Origin: Cyanobium sp. AMD-g
GTDB lineage: Bacteria > Cyanobacteriota > Cyanobacteriia > PCC-6307 > Cyanobiaceae
Direction: 5' to 3'
Assembly (NCBI RefSeq): GCF_024346395.1
Contig: NZ_JAGQCW010000001.1
Location: 868,001-932,000 of the forward strand
Length of the DNA: 64,000 bases
The notes under the pieces: generated by a model
What the model was told of the DNA's origin: nothing
What the model saw: the letters and a program-made list of their open reading frames with translations, nothing else
Databases searched by the model: none
Translations under genes and position numbers: made by a program
In this document: positions 58,231 to 64,000 of the stretch, piece after piece
Layout of the letters: each line of letters starts with the position of its first letter
How positions within the stretch are numbered: the first letter of the stretch is position 1

Positions 58231-58731
58231 TCAGCGCGGCGCCGGCGCCGGACGGGAGGTGGGGGCCGCGCCGCTGCTGGTGGGGGCCGTGTTGCCGTTG
58301 GCAGGGGTCTCCGTGGCCGGCGTGCCGGCCGCTGGCATGCGCTCGATCGTCTCCACCTCGAACGGCACCCCGGCGGCCCGCAGCGCCCTGGTGACCACCT
58401 CGGCCGGGGCGGAGGGATCCGCCAGGGGCAGGCGGATGGTGACGCGGTAGGGGGCTGGTCGGACGGCCGGCGCCGCGGGAGTCACCGGGGTGGCCGGGGC
58501 CGCAGGGCGGGCGATGGGTTCCGTGGCCGCAGGGCGGTCCGGGGCGGCCGGGGATGGCGCTGGGGTGGCGGGCCTGGGGGTGGTGGCCGGGGGGGAGGCT
58601 GGAGCGGCCGGGGCGCGGGAAAAGCTGCGCGACAGGGCGTCGCCGAAGGCCGTCCCACCGCAGGCCGAGAGCAGCAGGGGCAGCATCAGCAGGGTTCCCG
58701 CCAGCGGAAGGGAGGGGCGGGGTGGTGCCAT
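58231..58731 (-). CDS. Pro/Ala-rich putative lipoprotein
   Basis: 166 residues. Leader with lipobox LLLSACGG (Cys at about 24). Residues about 38-90 are Pro/Ala/Thr-rich, probably a wall-spanning disordered arm. A small folded stretch, PYRVTIRLPLADPSAPAEVV to GVPFEVETIERM (about 92-132), precedes another Thr/Pro tail. Its ATG shares one base with the topA stop. No family recognised. Confidence 0.65.
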   Translation of the reverse strand: MAPPRPSLPLAGTLLMLPLLLSACGGTAFGDALSRSFSRAPAAPASPPATTPRPATPAPSPAAPDRPAATEPIARPAAPATPVTPAAPAVRPAPYRVTIRLPLADPSAPAEVVTRALRAAGVPFEVETIERMPAAGTPATETPANGNTAPTSSGAAPTSRPAPAPR

Positions 58732-61460
58732 CAGCTGCCTGCGGGTTTGATCACCCGCACGGCGCTGGCCCGCAGCCGTCCGGACTTGGTGGTGGCGGGG
58801 GGCTTCTTGGCGGCGGCTGTCTTGGGGGTCGCCTTCTTGGCGGCCGTCGCCTTGGTGGCGGGCTTGGCGGCAGCCCTGGTGGCGCTGCGGGCCTTGGCAG
58901 CGCTCTTGCTGGTGGCAGCCTTGGCGGCCAGCAGTTCCACCGCCTGCTCCAGGGAAATGGTGTCGGCGGTGGTGCCCTCCGGCAGGGAGGCGTTCACCTT
59001 GCCCTGCTTGACGTACAACCCGTAGGGACCGTCGAACAGCTGGATCGACTCCTCCGAGCCCTCCGGCGCCCCCAGATCCTTGAGGGCCGTGCGACCGCCG
59101 CGGCCCTTCTTGGGCATGGCCAGCAGCTCCAGGGCCCGGCTCAGTCCCACGGCCAGCACATCGTCTTCAGCCTTGAGGGAGCGGTAGTCCTTCTCGCCCT
59201 TGCCCTTGTCGTGGACCACGTAGGGACCGAAGCGCCCCAGCCCGGCCTGCACCTTGCCGCCATCGGGGTGCTCGCCCAGGTGGCGGGGCAGCCGCAGCAG
59301 CCCCAGGGCGTCCTCCAGGCTGAGGTCCTCGGGCTTGACGCCCTTGGGCAGGGAGGCCCGTTTGGGCTTGGGCACCTCCTCGCTCACCTGGCCGCGCTGG
59401 ACGTAGGGGCCGTACTGGCCGAACAGCAGATACACCTGCTCACCGGTCTCGGGGTCCTCGCCGAGGGACTCGGGACCCTCGGCCTTCTGGCGCAGCAGCA
59501 GCTCGGCCTTCTCGGCATCGAGATCGGCCGGCGTGATCTCCTGGGGCAGGGTGGCTTTGAGCAGCTCCTCGCTGCCGTCGTCGGCCACCCGCTTGGTCTC
59601 GAGGTAGGCACCGAAACGGCCGATGCGCACCACGCAGGGCAGACCCTCCAGCACCACCGTGCGGGAAATGCCGGGGTCGATGTCGCCCTCCCGTTGCTGC
59701 ACCTGGGTCTCCAGGCCCTTCTCCCCTTTGTAGAAGCCCTCCAGATAGGGCAGCCAGGAGACCTTGCCGGTGGAGATCTCGTCGAGGGTGTGCTCCATCT
59801 TCGAGGTGAAGGCCGTGTCCACCAGGTCGGGGAAGTGCTCCTCCAGCAGGGCCGTCACCGCGAAGGCCGTGAAGCTGGGGGTGAGGGAATTGTTCTGCAG
59901 GGTGGCGTAACCCCGGTCGACGATGGTGCCGATGATGCTGGCGTAGGTGGAGGGGCGGCCGATGCCCTCTTTCTCCAGGGTCTTGACCAGGGCCGCCTCG
60001 CTGTAGCGGGCGGGGGGCTGGGTCTGGTGGCCGAGGGCCTCCACTGCCCGGCAGATGGGGGCATCACCGACGGCGAGCGACGGCAGCAGCACCTCCTGGC
60101 CCTCCAGGGCCGCATCGGGGTCGTCGCTGCCCTCCACGTAGGCGCGGAAGAAACCGGCGAAGTCGATGCGCTTGCCGCTGGCCCGGAAGGTGGCGCCCGC
60201 CGCTTCGATATCGACGGCCAGCAGGGTGAGCCGGGCGTCGGCCATCTGGCTGGCCACGGTGCGTTTCCAGATCAGCTCGTAGAGAGCCAGATCGCGGCCA
60301 TCAAGGCCGGAATCCTTGGGCGTGCGGAAGCTCTCGCCGGCGGGCCGGATCGCCTCGTGGGCCTCCTGGGCGTTGCGGGCCTTGGTGCTGAACTGGCGCG
60401 GCGCCGGGCTGAGGAACTCCTTGCCGTACATCGCTCCGACGCAGTTGCGCGCCGCCGTCAGGGCCTGGTCGGAGAGGTGCACCGAGTCGGTGCGCATGTA
60501 GGTGATGAAACCCCGCTCGTAGAGGGCCTGGGCCGTGCGCATGGTGTCGCGGGCCGAGAGCCGCAGCTTGCGGTTGGACTCCTGCTGCAGGGTGCTGGTG
60601 GTGAAGGGGGGCACGGGCTTGCGCACCGTGGGCTTCTCCTCCACCGCCGCCACCCGCCAGGGGGAGATTTCCACGGAGGCCTTGAGCGCACCGGCCTCGG
60701 CCTCGCTGAGCAGCTTCACCTTGCTGCCGGGCTTGAGGCCGCCGGTGGTCTCGTCGAAGTCGGAGCCGCCGGCGATGCGCTCGGCCCCCACGTGGGTGAG
60801 CTTGGCTTCGAAGGGCGAGGACGTCTGCTCCAGGCGGGCCTTGAGATCCCAGTAGCTGCCGCTGCGGAACGCCCGCCGGGCCCGTTCGCGCTGCACCAGC
60901 AGCCGCACCGCCACCGACTGGACCCGGCCGGCGGAGAGTCCCCAGGCCACCTTCTTCCAGAGCAGGGGCGACAGGGTGTAGCCCACCAGGCGATCGAGGA
61001 TGCGGCGGGTCTCCTGGGCATGGACCAGCTCCATGTCGAGGTCGCGGGTCTGGTCGAGGGCGCGGCCGATGGCCTCCTTGGTGATCTCGTGGAACACCAT
61101 CCGCTTCACCGGCACCTTCGGCCCCAGGAGCTGCAGCAGGTGCCAGCTGATGCTCTCGCCTTCCCGGTCTTCGTCCGTGGCCAGCAGCAGCTGATCGGCA
61201 TCCTTGAGGGCATCCTTGAGCTCCTTCACCACCTTTTTCTTGTCCTTCGGCACCACGTAGAGGGGCTCAAAGGCGTTGGCGGTGTTGACGCCGAGGTTGG
61301 CCCACTTCTCTCCCTTGTGGGCCGCAGGAATCTCGCTGGCGTTGTTGGGCAGATCACGCACATGGCCCATCGACGCCTCCACACGGAAGGTCTTGGGCAG
61401 GAACGCCCGGATGGTGCGGGCCTTGGTGGGGCTCTCGACGATGACCAGGGTGTGGGCCAC
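58731..61460 (-). CDS. topA: DNA topoisomerase I
   Basis: 909 residues from GTG 61460. TOPRIM domain [10 protein letters not shown] with [11 protein letters not shown]; catalytic Tyr near residue 320 in TYMRTDS; then several C-terminal Topo_C repeats ([34 protein letters not shown]) instead of Cys4 zinc fingers. A Lys/Ala tail of about 60 residues ([17 protein letters not shown]) ends the protein. It relaxes negative supercoils. It heads a five-gene minus-strand run. Confidence 0.95.
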   Translation of the reverse strand: MAHTLVIVESPTKARTIRAFLPKTFRVEASMGHVRDLPNNASEIPAAHKGEKWANLGVNTANAFEPLYVVPKDKKKVVKELKDALKDADQLLLATDEDREGESISWHLLQLLGPKVPVKRMVFHEITKEAIGRALDQTRDLDMELVHAQETRRILDRLVGYTLSPLLWKKVAWGLSAGRVQSVAVRLLVQRERARRAFRSGSYWDLKARLEQTSSPFEAKLTHVGAERIAGGSDFDETTGGLKPGSKVKLLSEAEAGALKASVEISPWRVAAVEEKPTVRKPVPPFTTSTLQQESNRKLRLSARDTMRTAQALYERGFITYMRTDSVHLSDQALTAARNCVGAMYGKEFLSPAPRQFSTKARNAQEAHEAIRPAGESFRTPKDSGLDGRDLALYELIWKRTVASQMADARLTLLAVDIEAAGATFRASGKRIDFAGFFRAYVEGSDDPDAALEGQEVLLPSLAVGDAPICRAVEALGHQTQPPARYSEAALVKTLEKEGIGRPSTYASIIGTIVDRGYATLQNNSLTPSFTAFAVTALLEEHFPDLVDTAFTSKMEHTLDEISTGKVSWLPYLEGFYKGEKGLETQVQQREGDIDPGISRTVVLEGLPCVVRIGRFGAYLETKRVADDGSEELLKATLPQEITPADLDAEKAELLLRQKAEGPESLGEDPETGEQVYLLFGQYGPYVQRGQVSEEVPKPKRASLPKGVKPEDLSLEDALGLLRLPRHLGEHPDGGKVQAGLGRFGPYVVHDKGKGEKDYRSLKAEDDVLAVGLSRALELLAMPKKGRGGRTALKDLGAPEGSEESIQLFDGPYGLYVKQGKVNASLPEGTTADTISLEQAVELLAAKAATSKSAAKARSATRAAAKPATKATAAKKATPKTAAAKKPPATTKSGRLRASAVRVIKPAGS

Positions 61461-61581
61461 GGGAAGGCGCGATACCGCTTCCTTCTTTATCGCATCGGCG
61501 GACCCGGCGGGTATCGGGGCACCAGACCGCCCCCCCAGATGGCGGCTACAGTCCGCCACATCGCGTGCCTCCCCGAACCCT

Positions 61582-63186
61582 GTGGCAGACCTGTTTCTGG
61601 CAGCAGCGAGCTCCGTCACCACGGCCGCATCCGCCGCCGAGGCCATTGCTTCCGGTCTGGGCACCGGCGCCCTGGCCCTGCAGCTGAATGCCGGGGCGAT
61701 CGCTCCGGAAGTGGCCGTCCTGCTCACGCTGGTGGTGTGCCTCGTGGTCGACCTGGCCGGAGAGAAAGCCGCCAGCCGCTGGGTGCCGCCGATCTGTTAC
61801 GGAGGCCTGGGGGCTTCCCTGGTGCTGCTGGCCCTGCAGTGGGACAGCCCCCTGGAGCCCTCCTTCCTCGGTTCCTTCCTGGCCGACAACCTGGCGATCG
61901 CCTTCCGGGCGGTGGTGGCCGCCTCCACCTTGATCTCCCTGCTGCTGAGCTGGCGCTACGTGGAGCGCAGCGGCACGCCGATGGGGGAATACGCCGCGAT
62001 CCTGCTGGCCGCCACCCTCGGGGCCATGTTCCTGTGCGGCTCCACCGACCTGGTGAGCATCTTCATTTCCCTGGAAACCCTCTCGGTCGCCAGCTATCTG
62101 CTGGCGGGGTACATGAAACGGGATGCGCGCAGCTCCGAGGCGGCTCTGAAATATCTGCTGGTGGGATCGGCCGCCGCCGCGGTGTTCCTCTACGGCGCCT
62201 CCCTGCTTTACGGCCTCAGCGGCGGTGCCACCAGCCTGGCCACGATCGGCCTGGCCCTGCAGACCAGCGCCTCGCCGATCACGGCCCTGGCCCTGGTGTT
62301 CGTGCTGGCCACGGTGGCGTTCAAGATCGCGGCGGTTCCTTTTCACCAGTGGACCCCCGACGTCTATGAGGGTTCCCCCACGCCGGTGGTCGCTTTTCTG
62401 TCGGTGGGCTCCAAGGCCGCCGGTTTCGCCCTGGCGGTGCGGCTGCTGGTGGGCTGTTTCGAGAGCTTCGATGCCCAGTGGAAGTTCCTGTTCACCGTGC
62501 TGGCGGTGCTGAGCATGGTGCTGGGCAACGTGGTGGCCCTGGCCCAGACTTCAATGAAGCGGATGCTGGCCTACAGCTCCATCGGTCAGGCCGGCTTCGT
62601 GATGATCGGCCTGGTGTGCGGCACCGAGGACGGCTTCTCGGCAATGGTGCTCTACATGGCGGCCTATCTGTTCATGAACCTGGGCGCCTTCGCCTGCATC
62701 ATCCTGTTCTCTCTGCGCACCGGCAGCGACCGCATCGCTGACTACGCCGGCCTTTACCAGAAGGATCCCCTGATCACCCTGGGGCTGAGTCTGTGCCTGC
62801 TCTCCCTCGGTGGCATCCCGCCGATGCTGGGCTTCTTCGGCAAGATCTACCTCTTCTTCGCCGGCTGGGCCGACCATCAATACCTGCTGGTGGTGGTAGG
62901 TCTGGTCACCTCCGTGGTGTCGATCTACTACTACATCTCTGTGATCAAGATGATGGTGGTCAAAGAACCCCAGGAGGCCTCCGATGTGGTCAAGGCCTAC
63001 CCCGCCATCACCTGGAATCTGGCGGGCATGCAGCCCCTGCGGGCCGCCCTGGTGGGCTGCGTGGTGATCACCGCCGTAGGCGGCGTCCTCTCCAGTCCCC
63101 TGTTCGACTGGGCCAGCTCCACCGTGGCCGGCACCCCGATCCTGCAGCAGGCCATCGCCGCCGCGGCCATCGCTCCACTGGGCTGA
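61582..63186 (+). CDS. ndhB: NDH-1 subunit 2 (NdhB)
   Basis: 534 residues from GTG 61582, about 14 helices. [55 protein letters not shown] and [15 protein letters not shown] are the antiporter-like core with conserved Glu/Lys/His. It is a proton-pumping membrane subunit of photosynthetic complex I used for respiration, cyclic flow and CO2 uptake. Divergent from topA across 121 bases. Confidence 0.96.
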   Translation: MADLFLAAASSVTTAASAAEAIASGLGTGALALQLNAGAIAPEVAVLLTLVVCLVVDLAGEKAASRWVPPICYGGLGASLVLLALQWDSPLEPSFLGSFLADNLAIAFRAVVAASTLISLLLSWRYVERSGTPMGEYAAILLAATLGAMFLCGSTDLVSIFISLETLSVASYLLAGYMKRDARSSEAALKYLLVGSAAAAVFLYGASLLYGLSGGATSLATIGLALQTSASPITALALVFVLATVAFKIAAVPFHQWTPDVYEGSPTPVVAFLSVGSKAAGFALAVRLLVGCFESFDAQWKFLFTVLAVLSMVLGNVVALAQTSMKRMLAYSSIGQAGFVMIGLVCGTEDGFSAMVLYMAAYLFMNLGAFACIILFSLRTGSDRIADYAGLYQKDPLITLGLSLCLLSLGGIPPMLGFFGKIYLFFAGWADHQYLLVVVGLVTSVVSIYYYISVIKMMVVKEPQEASDVVKAYPAITWNLAGMQPLRAALVGCVVITAVGGVLSSPLFDWASSTVAGTPILQQAIAAAAIAPLG

Positions 63187-63204
63187 GTCCCTAGCCTGGT
63201 GGCC

Positions 63205-63888
63205 ATGGATCTCCCCAACCCACCGGTGGCCGAACTGGTCCGCGTCTCCAAGGTCTACGGCACTGGTGACACCGAGGTCCGGGCCCTCGACGACCTCTCC
63301 CTGACCGTGCAGCAGGGCGACTACCTGGCAGTGATGGGGGCCAGCGGCTCCGGCAAGAGCACGGCGATGAACATCCTCGGCTGCCTCGACCGGCCCACCT
63401 CCGGCAGCTACCGACTGAACGGCACTGATGTGGAAAGCCTCGATGACGACGCGCTGGCCGACCTGCGCAACCAGCAGCTGGGATTTGTGTTCCAGCAGTT
63501 CCATCTGCTGCCCCAGCTGAGTGCCATCGACAACGTGATGTTGCCGATGATCTATGCCCGCGTCCCCAAGGAGGAGCGACGCCGGCGGGCCCTGGCCGCC
63601 CTGGATCGGGTGGGCCTCTCCCACCGGCTGGAGAACAAGCCCAACCAGCTCTCCGGCGGCCAGCAGCAGCGGGTGGCCCTGGCCCGGGCGATCATCAACG
63701 ACCCGGCCATGCTCCTGGCCGATGAGCCCACCGGCGCCCTTGATTCCCACACCACGGAGGAGGTGCTCAGCCTCTTCGGTGATCTCAATGCCCAGGGCAT
63801 CACGATCCTGCTGGTGACGCACGAAAGCGAGGTGGGCGCCAGGGCCGACCGGGTGGTGCACTTCCGCGACGGCCGCATCAGCGGCTGA
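63205..63888 (+). CDS. ABC transporter ATPase, LolD/MacB/DevA type
   Basis: 227 residues from ATG 63205 (GTG two codons earlier). Walker A GASGSGKST near 43-51, signature [14 protein letters not shown] near 145, Walker B LLADEPTGALD near 168, H-loop VTHES. It should drive an FtsX/MacB-type permease. No such gene follows within the window, but an HlyD adaptor stands alone at 11.2 kb. Nothing supportable is seen in 63889-64000. Confidence 0.9.
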   Translation: MDLPNPPVAELVRVSKVYGTGDTEVRALDDLSLTVQQGDYLAVMGASGSGKSTAMNILGCLDRPTSGSYRLNGTDVESLDDDALADLRNQQLGFVFQQFHLLPQLSAIDNVMLPMIYARVPKEERRRRALAALDRVGLSHRLENKPNQLSGGQQQRVALARAIINDPAMLLADEPTGALDSHTTEEVLSLFGDLNAQGITILLVTHESEVGARADRVVHFRDGRISG

Positions 63889-64000
63889 GCACGCCCCTCA
63901 ACGCAACGGCGGCGGCAGGCCAGGACTCAGCCGCGTGAAGGGCGTCCCGCCGGCAGGGGCAGCGTTTCACCGGGCAGAGGCAGGGGCGAGCGGGGCCGTT

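Noticed and set aside
58554-62369. A 1271-codon open frame on the plus strand opposite topA
   Set aside because: It is antisense to a clear topA and continues into ndhB out of frame. Its translation is Gly/Leu/His/Arg-rich low-complexity sequence caused by high third-position GC.
63889-64000. A gene entering from the right edge
   Set aside because: Minus-strand frames hit stops or give Cys/Pro-rich nonsense, and no plus-strand start with support is visible.

Overview
The window is a high-GC cyanobacterial chromosome segment. Photosystem I psaF-psaJ, the Rieske protein and cytochrome f (petC, petA), NDH-1 subunit NdhB, a high-light-inducible protein, a CpcT/CpeT-like phycobilin lyase domain and a cyAbrB regulator fix it as oxyphotosynthetic. 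Very high GC, short gaps, many overlapping genes and GTG/TTG starts fit a Cyanobium / Synechococcus subcluster 5 picocyanobacterium; the species is inference.

Layout. 1-7.9 kb: end of an oligopeptide-type ABC permease, a DUF1400 alpha/beta hydrolase head-to-head with an MFS transporter, then an AttEFGH-like ABC operon (ATPase, FtsX-type permease, CrtC/AttH-like exported protein). 8-9 kb: a low-GC glycosyltransferase that looks acquired. 9-16 kb: 3-hydroxyisobutyrate dehydrogenase-like protein, YchF, an HlyD-type adaptor, WecB, PilT, Hlip, TsaD. 16-25 kb: psaFJ, gmk, RqcH/NFACT, tatC, DUF3067, petC-petA-lgt-cobM-alkB, a lipoprotein, tRNA-Val. 25-34 kb: RodZ-like protein, Ppx/GppA, UbiA, S66 carboxypeptidase, CpcT/CpeT plus DUF3598-like fusion, IspD, GT9-like protein, K+ channel, FabG.

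34.6-41.0 kb is a lower-GC glycan island: a GT-C (DUF2029/GT87) membrane transferase facing an SDR epimerase/dehydratase, a DegT aminotransferase, an ArnC/GtrB-like GT2, a GtrA protein and a methyltransferase. Together they can be read as a pathway that makes a sugar nucleotide, loads it on polyprenyl phosphate, flips it and transfers it outside. This is the most interesting accessory system here.

41-64 kb: a lone groEL2, NanE, an ABC-2 exporter, ctaBA divergent from ctaCDE (an A2-type heme-copper oxidase), cyAbrB, HdeD-like protein, riboflavin synthase, DUF151 nuclease, Fe-S aldo/keto reductase, the tight run topA-lipoprotein-DUF2232-cobT-like-solute-binding protein, ndhB and a LolD/DevA-type ATPase.

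No CRISPR array, rRNA, prophage or intact insertion sequence was seen. Many neighbouring genes overlap by a few bases at starts or stops, so translational coupling and antisense 3' overlap are common. Unless stated otherwise, family names come from reading the translated sequence, not from database searches.
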